DNA of 30,881 nt from assembly GCA_000151295.1 (NCBI GenBank), contig GG745329.1:2353018-2383898 (forward strand). The letters are read 5' to 3'. A program made the translations under genes and the position numbers. Source of the stretch: Allomyces macrogynus ATCC 38327 (taxonomy: Eukaryota; Blastocladiomycota; Blastocladiomycetes; Blastocladiales; Blastocladiaceae). Positions 19,376 to 30,295 of this stretch are shown piece after piece. The notes below the pieces were generated by a model. That model had not been told where the DNA came from. It saw nothing but the letters and a program-made list of their open reading frames with translations, and ran no database searches. Numbering within the stretch: position 1 is the first letter of the stretch; every line of letters starts with the position of its first letter.

Positions 19376-19988
19376 GGTGCGCGCGCGATGATAATGGTGA
19401 TTGACGTCGGATCTGGGTCGAGAATGGGCGCGGCGCGGTTTCGACTGAATCGAGGCGCGCGAGCTGGCGCCGATCACTTTCCGTTGCTGAGGAAGGGGCA
19501 GACAGCTTGTTGTCGAGCAACAATCGCGAGGCACGGCCAGAGCAGCAACACGGTCGCCTTCAACGTCGTGTCGCAGCGCAGGATCAGACTAAAGAGAATG
19601 GGAGATATTGAACGAAACGACAGACCGGCAAGGGTGGACGGATTGGCATGGGATGAATGCCACTTTGCAGGCGAAAATAAACAAGGGCGATGTTGAACGG
19701 ATTCCAGACAAAGCGGCGAAACTGGCATGAATATGCGTCGTGTCACCAAAAGCGTCTGACATCTTGCGTGGTCCCTTTAAGTGGCCGGTGTGAACGACGT
19801 GCCCTCTTTGGCGCTGGCAAACCATATTCTGACGACCTCGAGAGCAACCGATTAGGTAAACGGCAAATCAGAAGCGCAAGCAACGCAATTTCACGTTCTT
19901 AAATAGACTTGCCCTCCCCCAAAACCACGCTCTCCTCGCACCCGCTCCACGTCCGATCCGACGCGAACCCGCTTCGCACACGTTCGGC
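19376..19988. other. Intergenic between MFS transporter and Nup54
   Basis: About 610 nt holding the MFS upstream region and the Nup54 3' UTR (both genes on the minus strand). Short open frames here show no family features. I see no RNA gene or repeat. Confidence 0.5.
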
Positions 19989-21469
19989 TCACTTGTGCCC
20001 AACGTCCTTGTACATCCCCTCGCGCTCATGCTTGAGGTGCTTGGCCATGAGCTCCACATCGTGCTGGTCGGTCTTGAGCACCTCAACAACGTGCCCGATC
20101 CCGCGCTGCTGTTCGGCCAGCACGCCCGCCAGCTGCTCCACGTCGGCGACGACGGCCCCGTTGGCCTCGCCCATGGCCACGTTACCCATACTCCCGACAT
20201 CGCGCCAGAGCGCCTCGACTTTCGACTTGTACTGCCCCGGCTTGCGCAGCCGGCCCATGAGTTCCTCGAGCCGCCCGCGCAACTTGTCTTCGTCGAGTGA
20301 CATGGGCACGCCCTGCGACCGCAGCTGGTGAATCTGCTTCATGAGCACCAGCACGCGAGCCGCTAGTTCCTGGTGCTTGCGCTTGATTTCGGCGAGCCGG
20401 AGCTTGTTGTCCACGTCGTGCCGCTGCTGCAGGCGGTCACAGGTGATGGCGATTTCCTGGGATATGGAGCGAAACAGGGGTCAGTTTTGAGGGCTCCTGA
20501 AGCGCGAAGGCGCGGGTGGAGAGCGTGTGGAGACGTACGCCAAGCCGGAACTTCATCTTTTCCAAGTACTCGGTCTGTTGGTTGACACGCTTTTGCAAGT
20601 CGCCAAAACCAACGGCGAGTGCCGGCACCAGACTAGAACCACGCGTGAAATTAGTGGCAAATCCACAAAATGGAACAGTTCACGAGCTTGTAGCACGTAC
20701 CAAGTCGGATCCGGGTTATTCTTGACCGCGTGCTCCCAGAGCTTCTCATCGTCCCGCTCACCGCGCACGTACTGCTTGACCTCGCTCGGGTGGACGAGGT
20801 TATAGAAATAGTGCTTGAACTGGCAGTTGGGCGAGTTCGGGTCCCAGGCATCGCGTATGCTCGCGACCGTGCTCTCGGGCGTCGCGGGGATCGTCTGCTG
20901 CGGGTCTACACAAGAATGGCGCTCGGATCAGACTCAGCACCACCAACTTCTCTTAAAAGCCGCGAAAGGCGTACAGTTGGGCGTCACCAGCAATGGGGCC
21001 GGCTGCTGCTGCTGCTGTTGCTGCTGCGCGGTCGCGCCAAACGCCGTTGCGCCGAACGCGCCCCCGCCGAAACCGCCGAGAGATGGCGCCGTCGACGCGC
21101 CAAGTCCCGTGCCGAACCCGGAGAAGCCCGTCGGCGCGGTCGCCGTGGTTGCGGGCTTGCCGAACGCGCCAAACGCGCTCGGTGCGGGCGCCGGTGGCGC
21201 CGGTGGGGCCGCGCCAAACAGGCCCGTGGTCGCGGGCGCGGCGGTCGAGGCGGCGGGGGCGGCGGGGGTGCCGAACGCAAACGGAGTCGGAGCGGCAGGC
21301 GCGGCAGCGGGCGTGGTGGCCGCGGGGGTCGCGCCGAACCCGCCGAACCCAGATGGTGCGCCCGTTGCGGAGGGGCCAAACGAGAAGGCTACGCGGGCGA
21401 GCGGTTCGTTAGGAACGTGTGATCGATCATGGTGGCGTGCGTGGGACGGCGAGAAAGGCACTGACCCAT
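19989..21469 (-). CDS. NUP54: Nucleoporin Nup54 (Nup57 type)
   Basis: Central-channel FG nucleoporin that forms the Nup62-Nup58-Nup54 complex. The first coding exon is only ATGG (21469-21466). After intron 21465-21389 (donor GTCAGT, branch CCTAAC, acceptor GTAG) the protein reads MAFSFGPSATGAPSGFGGFG. Introns 20974-20906, 20700-20633 and 20538-20457 follow, and the exons sum to 394 aa in phase. Residues ~1-150 are FG repeats (GLFGAAPP, SGFGTGLGA, GGFGGGAFGATAFG) ending in a Q8 run. The Nup54 core follows: STVASIRDAWDPNSPNCQFK, YNLVHPSEVKQYVRGERDD, LAVGFGDLQKRVNQQTEYLE, then a coiled coil (NKLRLAEIKRKHQELAARVL) and the C-terminal Nup54 domain. It ends HKTGA at 19989. It is short for the family but complete. 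Confidence 0.95.
21003..21026 (-). repeat. Coding polyglutamine repeat (Q8) in Nup54
   Basis: Seven CAG codons and one CAA encode eight glutamines at the end of the FG domain, 29 nt before the exon 2 donor. This is a coding microsatellite and a likely length polymorphism. Confidence 0.95.
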
Positions 21470-22142
21470 GGCTCGTCGGCGCGGCGTCTTGGTGGTCAAG
21501 GCGGAATCGGCGGAAATGGCGCCGAGATCACGGCGGGGGCGCAGACGCGGGCCGGTCTGCGGGTGGAGATGGGTGGGCGCCGCAGGATGCGGCAAGCTAG
21601 ACGCCGTCGGGTCGTAAAACTTGTCGTCGAGGCCTGTCAGCGCGTGGTGCTGTCGCTGCTGAAGGAGCGACGGAACGAAGACCTGGCCGAGTGGTTCACG
21701 TGCTCTGAGTGCCACTTCCATCGGGATGGGCAGGGAAGACTTAATATGGTCGCGGGCAATCACCAAACCTGCATCATCATCATCCACATCCATGCTGTCG
21801 TTACCGACTTTGCCAACGGACACGATCCGACGACTGACGACCAAATCCCCGGCTTTGTGGCCCGCCGTGCACCAGTCTCCACGCAAATGCTCCAGCATCC
21901 CTGCCATCCATGGCCGTCTGCCGCGTTTCATGGACCGGCAGAGAGTTGATCGGCGATGAAGGCCGAACAGATTGGTTTCGAACCAGTCAGTTTGGTTTGC
22001 CCGCGAGTCGCGCCGCGCGCATTCGACCTGATGCCCGCCACCGTCCACGGGTCGAGCGCCATTTGTCCGTGGCGAACGCAGACGGCGCGACGATCCAATC
22101 CAGGGCATTGGCTTTGCCCGCACCGCCCGCACCCGGCCGCGG
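21470..22142. other. Divergent intergenic region, Nup54 / FAD oxidoreductase
   Basis: Nearly 700 nt between two divergent genes, carrying both promoters. Frames open on both strands but show no recognisable protein. A near-palindrome TGGTTTCGAACCA lies near 21973-21985. A T-arm-like look there was considered and rejected as a tRNA. Confidence 0.5.
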
Positions 22143-22150
22143 TATAAAAG
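22143..22150 (+). promoter_or_regulatory. TATA box of the FAD oxidoreductase gene
   Basis: TATAAAAG lies 102 nt upstream of the ATG at 22252, in an otherwise GC-rich stretch. It is the only perfect TATAAAA element that I found in a promoter position in this window, which suggests regulated rather than constitutive expression. Confidence 0.75.
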
Positions 22151-22251
22151 GCGAGCCGTACCCGCGCACGACCCGTGTGCGATTGATGCTCACAACCATC
22201 CGCTCGTTCTCTCTGCAAACCATCTCGCTGTCGACCCGCACCATCACGACC

Positions 22252-23748
22252 ATGGCCGCCCCGAGCCCCAACCCGGTCCCGTCCTTCTGGCTGTCCGACG
22301 AACACCCGCTCAAGAACTTTCAGTCGACACCCGACCTGCCGCGCGACGCCGATGTCGCGATTATCGGGTCCGGCATTACCGGCGCATCGGCGCTCTACCA
22401 TTTGACGACCATGGCGCCACACCTGCGCGTCGTCTTGCTCGACGTACGCACCCTTCCCTGCTCGTCACGACGCGCAGCTTCCCGAACTGCAAGCTGACCC
22501 CGAATCTGGCACTACGTCACAGGCGCGCGACGTATGCGAGGGCGCGACCGGCCGCAACGCCGGTATCGCGGCGCCCGCGGGCGCCGAAGACTTCACCGAC
22601 CGCGTCGCCAAGTTTGGGCTCGACAGCGCGCTCGAGACAGTGCGGTTTGAGCGCGCCACGGTCAAGGCCATGCTGCAGCTCGTCGACGAGATGGGGCTGC
22701 GCGCGCACATCCAAGTGCGTCGAGGTGGGGTCATTTCGCTCGCCGAGAACGAGCAGGAGTTTCAGGCATTGCAACGCGATCTCGGGCTGTACTTGCAACA
22801 GGCGTCGCATCTCGAGAGCGACGAGGAGGTGCGCGTCGTGCGGCCGCCGCAATTGCAGCAGGTGCGTTTTTCTATTTTTTGTTTGGTGAGATGCGAAGAC
22901 CAACTGACCGTGGTTACGCGTGTGAACAGGAATTCAAGTGCTCCGACAAGTTTGTCGGCGGCGTCTTCACGTCGGTCGGGTACACGATGTGGCCGTTCCG
23001 GCTCGTCGTCGCGCTCGTGCAGCACTGCCTTGCTACGAACCTGAACACCAACCTGCAATCGCGCACGCTCGTCCACCAGGTCCAGCGGCGGTCGGACCTG
23101 CGGTACGACGTGCGCACCGATCGCGGCACACTCACGGCACAGTACGTGATCCACGCGACCAACGCCTACGTCAGCCACCTCGTCCCCTCGCTCGCACGGC
23201 ACGTGACGCCCGTGCGCGGGCAAATGGTTGCCGGCAAGCTGCGCGGCGCATCGCAGGGCGTGACCTGGCCGATGGCCGCCATCTTCAATGCCGGGCTCGA
23301 GTACATGCAGCAGCGCGACGACGGTACCGTGCTGTTGGGCGGTGGGCGCGAGTTTGCGACCGACGTGCCCAAGATGGAGGTCGGGCAGCCCGACGACGCG
23401 ACCATGAACCCGAAAGTGACGGCTGGATTGCAGCATATTTTCCGTACGCGGTTCGAGAACGGGGACAAGTTTGAGACAGAATTGGTGTATGGCGGGATCA
23501 TGGCGTTCACGGCAACCGGGTCGCCGATTGTCGGGCGACTGCACAAGGCCGGGCCCAATGCGCCCGTGTCGAACCAGTTTGTCGCGGTCGGGTACACGGG
23601 GCACGGGATGCCGCGCGGGTTCTTGTGTGCTAAGAATGTCGTGTTGGCGCTGCTCGGGCGCGAAGAGGAGATGGACGCGGCGGTCAAGACGGCGTACAAG
23701 GTGCCGAGCGATGCGGTCGAGCCGGTCGTCGGGGCGAGCAAGCTGTAG
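22252..23748 (+). CDS. FAD-dependent oxidoreductase, DAO family
   Basis: Three exons (introns 22444-22522, donor GTACGC, and 22862-22929, donor GTGCGT) join in phase to 449 aa. The N-terminal Rossmann fold carries the FAD-binding GxGxxG in DVAIIGSGITGASALYHL, followed by the conserved ARDVCEGATGRNAG. The C-terminal part shows TPVRGQMVAGKL, VYGGIMAFTATGSPIVGRL and VAVGYTGHGMPRGFLCAKN, the substrate and FAD-binding end of the DAO fold. This is the soluble fungal/bacterial type of D-amino-acid-oxidase-like amine oxidoreductase (OrdL-like). The substrate cannot be told from sequence. There is no signal peptide and no clear peroxisomal SKL end (it ends GASKL). A TATA box lies upstream. Confidence 0.93.
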
Positions 23749-24245
23749 ATTTGTCGAGACGGTTGATAGAAGCTCAATTTTGCAGCTCCTCGTTGATGCT
23801 GAACGATTAGTCGTCGTCGTCGTCATATCGCGAGCGACCCAGCAGTAGGAGTGGTGGAAGGGCAAGCGCCAGGTGCTTTCTCTGGCCAGCGTTCCGCATG
23901 CCACTTCTGTCCCAGCCTGTTCTCGCAAGCACGTGTTGCTTGTGGCGTTAATGAAAGTCGCGTCTGCCGCCTGTCTTTCCCCTCACGCTTGCCTGCCGCG
24001 ACTGATCACCCGAGCATGTGGCGAACCGCTCATTCTGACCGGCGGCACACCGACGCCATCGACGACGACGGTGACGCGCCCTCCAACTGCCACCAGCACA
24101 CCAACCAGACCACTTGCATTGGGGACAAGAACCACGCACACCGCCAGCAGCTTGCCCTGCGCTCCCACTCCGCTCGACTTTTGGATCGGCCCGACCAGCA
24201 GCACGACGACAAGAACCGACGAGCTGCGATCCCCACCCGGCCACC
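23749..24245. other. Intergenic, Rictor upstream region
   Basis: About 500 nt between two plus-strand genes. It contains a short (GTC)n run near 23810-23826 and a CT/CA-rich stretch toward the Rictor ATG. Open frames are low-complexity, and I see no gene. Confidence 0.5.
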
Positions 24246-27200
24246 ATGAACGTTATCAAGCCGGCTCGGACCGTCGAGGGCGGAGAGTCGGCCAGTCATA
24301 TCGAGCAGGCCGTATGTGATGTGCCCGAATCCCAACCCGACCAATGCTATTTTGCGGCCCAGCACCTCATCGTCACGGTTACGACACATATCAGATTGCC
24401 GAAATCAACCGGCAGCTGCTCATTGAGACCAAGATCAAGATTGGCGCCGAGACCATGCTCGCCGTGGCCGAAAAGACGTCCAAGGGCACGACCGTGCCAC
24501 GCACCGACGTGCTCCAGCAGCTCGAGCAGACCAACAAGAAGATTGACGCACTCAACCAGCAGCTGCAGCAGTACGAGGCCAAAATACCGGGGCGCGACCA
24601 AGAGAAACGAGGTGCGTGATAATGCATCGTGGACGTTGCGCTCGTCCAAGCTGATCCGTGGCGTCTCTTTGGTAGCCAAGGGCCGTGAACGTTCGGGGTC
24701 GACGCCGAGCGAGCCGCAGGCCGTGCTGGGCAAGTCCCTAAAACGGATCGCAAGCCTGAACATGCTCTCGAGCGGCAAACTCGCTGACACCACGGCCGGG
24801 GCCGATTCCAGCAGGTCCAGCATGAACCAGCTGCGTGAGCGACGAAGCGAGGGTAATATCATCAGCAACGGTACGTTTTCTGTATCCTTCCGTATGTGGG
24901 TACACGGAGTCGATTGATTTGCATTCTGTCGCAAAAGACCCGCCGTTCTCGATCCACACGATTCTCGCCGGCCTGCAAAACCGGTCTTTGACCGAAGAGG
25001 CGCAGTTGAGCGGGCTCGACGACCTCGTCTACCTGATCAAGTCGTCACCGAGCTTGACGCGCACCGTGCCCGTCGACATTCAAATTTTGAGGTACGATTT
25101 TTCGTCTCTTTTTCAGACACTGGCTGCGCACTACCGCGGCAACCGTGTGGAGCGGCCCCCGCCATTCCTGGATTCAATTCCTGCGTTCCACCATTGATGT
25201 CCCCTTGCCAATGACAGCGTCATGCGCTACCTGCAGGATGTCACGAAACCGCTGCGCGCCGCCGCGTATCGCTGCCTGCGGTACCTGAGCCGCGACATCG
25301 AGGCCGTCGAGATCATGGTCAAGTACCACATTGAGCTCTACATTCAGCGGTACGCGTCATTACTGTTGCTTCACACCATTTTGCCCACCTTCGCACCGTG
25401 CTCATGCTTCTCCACCCGACTAGCACTCTGACCAAGGAGACCAAAAAACTCGTCGAAAAGGAGCAATGTCTCCGGCTCGTGCGCACGTGGATCGAGCTGC
25501 CGCACTCGGCGGGCCGGATCCCGCTGAGCATCGTGCGCATGATCATTGCCCTCGCCGACCACGCCGACGACAAGTTTCGGCTCATCGCGATCGAAACACT
25601 CACGGAAATGGCGCTCTCGCCGCACTTGCCCGCGGTCGCGCAGTGCGGCGGCGTGCGGTCGCTGTGCATGGGTTTACTCGATTGCCCGCGCGATATGACC
25701 GAGTACCTCGCCATGACGCTGCTCGCGCTCGTCGACCGGCCCGAGTTTCGGTGTTATGTGCGTCCCGGGGTGGACATTGAGGTGCGTCGTGACAATGGTG
25801 CGGCTGTGCTCGCGTGGCGCTGTTCGTGAACTGACGTGCTGGTGATGGGCAGGCGGTCGTGTCCGTGTTTTCCGATGCGTATAGCCGCGGCAACCTGTTT
25901 GAGGAAAAACTCGCCGCGGCCGCGCGCGCTCTCGCGGCGCTGCTTCATCATTGGCCGGGCATTCTGTACTTGTGCCAAGACGGCAGCCGCGTCGTCCGCG
26001 CGATTGTCGACTCGCTGCGCCTTTCATACGACGATATCAGGGTTCGTTATTTTTGCGTAGCTCGCCGTCATTGCGGGAGTGTAGAGCTCATCTTGCCACA
26101 CTCCACAGCTCGCCGTCCTCAACCTCCTGCAAGGCCTCTTCCAGGTCTACTCACCAAGCCCCGATTCGTCGCACCCGGACCGGCTCGACCTCGTCGGACA
26201 CGCGACCGCTTTCGTCCTGCTCATTTTCGTACAAGCCGGCCTGCTCGAATCGCTGATCGACCTGATCGGCCAATCGCCGAGCCAGGCCATCATGACCACG
26301 GCGACCGCGCTCATTGGCCACCTGATCGAGCTGTGCAACCAGCTGCTGCCAGAACACGTCGCCGTCGCCGTCCAGTCGCTGCCGGGCCTGTTCGACCTCG
26401 CGTCGCGGTTTCGCCAACGCGAGCAGATTCGGCACCGCGCAATCGCCGCGCTCGCGCACATTGACGAGTCAACGACGGGCGTCGCGCTGGCGCCGCCCAG
26501 TTCGCCGACCGCCGCGGAGACAGACACCGGCACTGCCCCGTCGCGCGCGCCCGTGGGTGCGGCGGCCGCGCGTGCCGACCAAGTGAAGGCGCTGATTGGG
26601 CTGGCCATGGACGACGCGCAGGTGCGTGCGCTGTTGCACGAGTCCGGCGTGCTCGGCGCCAAGGCGCGCGAGTACGCGAAATGGTCGTGGCCGCTGCTCG
26701 TGGAATTGTTCCAGGGCCCGCTGATGATCCCGCGACGGATCGATGAGGTGCTGCGGACGACCAAATTTTTCAAGCGCATGTGCAGTTTCTACTTGCCGTC
26801 GAAGCGGCTGTTTTGCGACTTGCCGATGTCGAAGAGCAACGCGATCTACATCAAGGTCGGGACACTGCTCATGACGAGCTTGTTGTCGTCGTCGGATGGC
26901 GTCAATTACTTGAAGGAGCACCGGCTGTTGCATGAACTCGCGGGTGCGCTGACGAGTTTGGATCCGGTGCGTCGGGCGGGTTGCATCAGCGTGTTGGTCT
27001 GCTCACAACTCACGCACGATGGTTGATTGCGCGGACTAGAATCGCGGCGTGCCGGACTGGCAGCAGATCTTGACGGCGGCTCGGCTCGAGCGCACTTTGA
27101 CGCTCGGCTACTTTACGATTCTCGGGTCAATGACCAAGTCGGACGCGGGCGTCTTGCTCTTGAACCAGTTTCGCTTCTTCTCGCTGTTCTACCACCTGAG

Positions 27201-29036
27201 CGAACTCATCGACCGCCCGGACATTATGCGCATCCTGATTGTCTCGCTCGACTATGCAAAGTACTCTTCCTCTACTCCCCGATCCGCACTCGTTTTCACG
27301 AGCGACCCAACTAACCCGGCCCTTTTTACCAGAGACGGCCACTGCCGGACACTACTGTCCAAATTCCTCTCGTGTGCCGTCGAGGAAGTACGCCTTTTCG
27401 CCACGCTGCACTTGCGCACGCTGATCAAGCAGCACCCGACGGGCGCGGCGACCGATCTCGAATGGCTGCTGCGGCTCCTCTCGCACCAGCTCTACGACCC
27501 AGCCGAACCTGTCTACCGCGCCGCCGTGACCATATTCGACGAGGCGTGCCACCGCGAAGTGGCCAAGCAAATTCTCGTCGACTTGCAGCCCACACTCGAG
27601 CATTTGGGCGATGCGGCGCAGCCGCTGCTCATGCGCGTGCTTTCGACGTCGCCGGGGTTCAGGTACCTGAGGCTGATTGGGTACATTGAGCGCGAGTACG
27701 AGAGGTGGTGCACGGTACGGATTGGATTGCGCCTGCAAGGGATTGTGGACATGCGCCAAGGACCGGCATTGATGAGTGGGCGATGCATCACATAGGAGGC
27801 GTGCGTGCAGTACGTCGAGAAGATGGAACTCACGCTGTTCCGGCGGTTCGCCAAGTCGTTGCGGTCGACGTCGCCGTTTGAGCGCGGACGGTACGAGGAC
27901 CTGCTGTTCCCGGGCGACGACAGGTACGCTCCCGCTTTCTCCGCACTCTCAATGTCGCATCGTGTCGAATCACTCACTGCCATATTCCCATAGCGACGAC
28001 GGCTGGACCATCGCGCACTTCTTTGGAGAACTCGCGAAGACGCCCGAAGGGTGCCAGCTGATTCGCGACCGCGGTCACTTTGCCGAGGCGTGTCGGAAGC
28101 TGCAAGCGTGGGACGACAAGGCCGCCGACGTGCTGCAGCTGAAGGCCTACATGTGGCTGATTGGCCACGTTGGCAGTTCCAAGACGGGCGTCGCGTTCAT
28201 CGACCAGTGCGACGTCTTGATCGACTTGTCGGATATTGCCTGCGAGGCCGATACGCTCAGTTTACGCGGCACGGCGTTCCATGTGTTGGGGTTGATTGCC
28301 AAGACGCCGAAGGGGCGCGACTTGTTGTACGATCACGGGTGGGAGTGCGATGGCGAGCACGGGTATTGCGTGCCTGCCGAGTTGGCGGATATGACCAAGG
28401 TACGCGAATGGAGCTGCGCGGCTGGTTCGTGATTTTGCGGCACGGTGATTTGACGCTTTTGACCGACGAATGTAGATTGCGCCGTGGAAGTACAAAGGGT
28501 CGCACCCGCTCGAGCACCTCGACCTCGCATCGGTCGTTGACGTGTCGGCGCTTGACGCCGTCGCGCGCGAGATTCTCGAGCACGTGGCCAACTTGAGCAA
28601 CCACATCTTGCTCAACGGATCGCTCAAGACGCTCGCACGGTACGTGAGCAGCCGACTGCTCGCACCTCTTCCTCGCCTCCGTTCCCTTCACTCACCTCGC
28701 CCCGACTCTAGACTGCGCACGCAGCACCCGGCCTACTTCCAATCCTTCGAGCTCTACCTCTACGTCGGCCGGCTCCTCTCAGCGTTCAACTTCCGGTACT
28801 CGTCGCGCAAGTTCATTCAGGATTTATTCGACCGCGTCGAGTACCGCGCGACCAGTTCGCACCGCCGCGCGCTCGTCCCGCTGCCGCCACCCACGGCGCC
28901 CTCTGCGGCCGCACGGCCGGTCCCGCGCCGCGTGCCTGTACCGACAGCGCCGTCGACCGCGACGACGGTCGCCGCGACGGAACCGAGTCCGGCAACGTTG
29001 ACACCGCAGGCGGTCGTGCGCGGGTTCATGTTATAG
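24246..29036 (+). CDS. RICTOR: Rictor, TORC2 subunit
   Basis: TOR complex 2 defining subunit, an ARM/HEAT-like scaffold. Twelve introns fit: 24312-24394, 24871-24937, 25092-25217, 25350-25423, 25782-25852, 26042-26108, 26967-27039, 27261-27332, 27715-27795, 27924-27993, 28400-28475 and 28640-28711. Exons sum to 3859 nt, one base too many. The excess is an extra A in the run near 24582-24585, where GCC AAA TAC is expected. Corrected, the protein has 1285 aa. It opens with an HR1-like coiled coil (IAEINRQLLIETKIKIGAET ... LEQTNKKIDALNQQLQQYEA). The Rictor N domain follows (RYLSRDIEAVEIMVKYHIEL, AIETLTEMALSP), then the middle domain (KFFKRMCSFYLPSKRLFCDL, RILIVSLDYAKDGHCRTLL, IFDEACHREVAKQIL) and the V domain (WLIGHVGSSKTGVAFI, FHVLGLIAKTPKGRDLLYD). 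A Pro/Ala-rich tail ends at TAG 29034-29036. It lacks the long Ser-rich region of animal Rictor. Confidence 0.96.
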
Positions 29037-29919
29037 TGGTGCGAGTGCCGTGGCTGGAGAGGGGGTGTCGCGCAGCATATCGAGCACGTCGTCCATAAAG
29101 TCGCGGTCGGGCGAGGCCTTGTAGTCGAGCGCGCGCGAAATGATGGTTTCGAACGCAGCCACGACGTTGGTGCCGTCGCTGTTTTAAGGGATCAGGGTCC
29201 GGTGTGAGAGAGAGAGCGTGCATCGAGGGAAATGGAGGGAGGGAGGGCAGCGCACCTTGCGCTCACAAACATGACGGGCAGCTGGTTCTCCACGGCAAAC
29301 TTGAAGTCGCGCTTGGCCATATCGGGCTGCACGTCCACCTTGTTGGCGAGGATCAGGACGGGGATCTTGGGACGGTACTGGCGCAGCTCGCGGTACCAGT
29401 TGTCGAGGTTCTTGTAGGTGACTTTGCGCGTCAGGTCAAAGCACAGCAGGCAGGCGTGCGCGCCTGCAATACGTTGTGGGTCGGATCGGCGTCATTTTGC
29501 GGTCCTTGTCCACCCAGAACCGGCGCGGGAAACGAGCGCGTGGACGGTACCGTAGTAGTAGCTCGCGTGCATGCTTGCAAACCGCTCTTGCCCGGCCGTG
29601 TCGTAGAAATCAATGGCCAGCGGCTGGCCTGTGGTCGGGTGCTTGGTAGAATGACGGAAGACGGTGATGGCGTAGGCTGGAGCGAGCGACAGGGGAGCAT
29701 TGCGTACAAGTTCGTCGTTGCGATCAGTGGTCGTCTGCACGAGGAAAGGAACAGGATGCTGCGACGCCGTCAAGATCGTCGGCCTCTGGGAAGCGTACTC
29801 GACGAGTTTTGCTGAGAGTAGGATTGGACGAGAAATCGCTCGACGAGCTTGGTTTTTCCTGCAGCCGAGTCGCCAAGCAGAATGATTTTGAGGTCGGCGG
29901 GCTGGTCTTCCACAGGCAT
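29031..29919 (-). CDS. RABL2: RABL2, ciliary Rab-like GTPase
   Basis: Four exons (29919-29799, 29676-29551, 29463-29256, 29178-29031) join in phase to 200 aa. The G-motifs are complete: P-loop GDSAAGKTKLVERFL, the RABL2-type switch SSTYAITVFRH, G3 FYDTAGQERFASMHASYYY, G4 LANKVD and G5 VSASDGTN. The blocks RKVTYKNLDNWYRELRQYRP and DFMDDVLDML are RABL2-specific. RABL2 binds the IFT-B complex (with CEP19 in animals) and starts intraflagellar transport at the ciliary base; it has no prenylation cysteine, as here. The stop codon TAA (29033-29031) overlaps the Rictor stop on the other strand. Together with IFT27 it implies a flagellum. Confidence 0.95.
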
Positions 29920-30295
29920 CGTGGTGCGTTGGCGGGCTGGGCGGAATGAATTGCAGGCGGTTCGAGTTGTTGGGCAGGCAGCTTGGCATCCAATTTTTTT
30001 GCAGTGGAGGAGAGGAAGAGCGGATGAGAACAACGCCGGCACGACCTCGAGGAGGTTAAGAACAGTCGAAGAAATCGCTTTCGGCTGGTTGATCAAGTCA
30101 CGGGATCGCGTCAGGTCGTTTGTCGTTTGTCGTCGAGCTCATCCTGCCGCAAAGCTGCACGGCCCTTGTCGACGCCGACGACGCTGTAATTCGTAACTTG
30201 CATGGTCACCAGCTGAAACCTTCTCCTCGCAAAATCGCGCCCTTTCTTGTTGCATTCCGACTCTCCAGGATCCAGTAACCGTTCGACCCCAAGTC
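29920..30295. promoter_or_regulatory. Divergent promoter, RABL2 / coiled-coil gene
   Basis: This 376-nt region lies between divergent start codons. It carries both 5' UTRs and promoters. There is no clear TATA box and no gene inside. Confidence 0.5.

Noticed and set aside
21961..22010. tRNA-like T-arm (TTCGAA with flanking GG/CC)
   Set aside because: The stem has a mismatch, and no matching acceptor stem, D-arm or anticodon arm is found within 80 nt upstream.
22762..23928. Minus-strand 388-codon frame
   Set aside because: Shadow of the DAO-family FAD oxidoreductase, whose exons, motifs and phases are clear on the plus strand.
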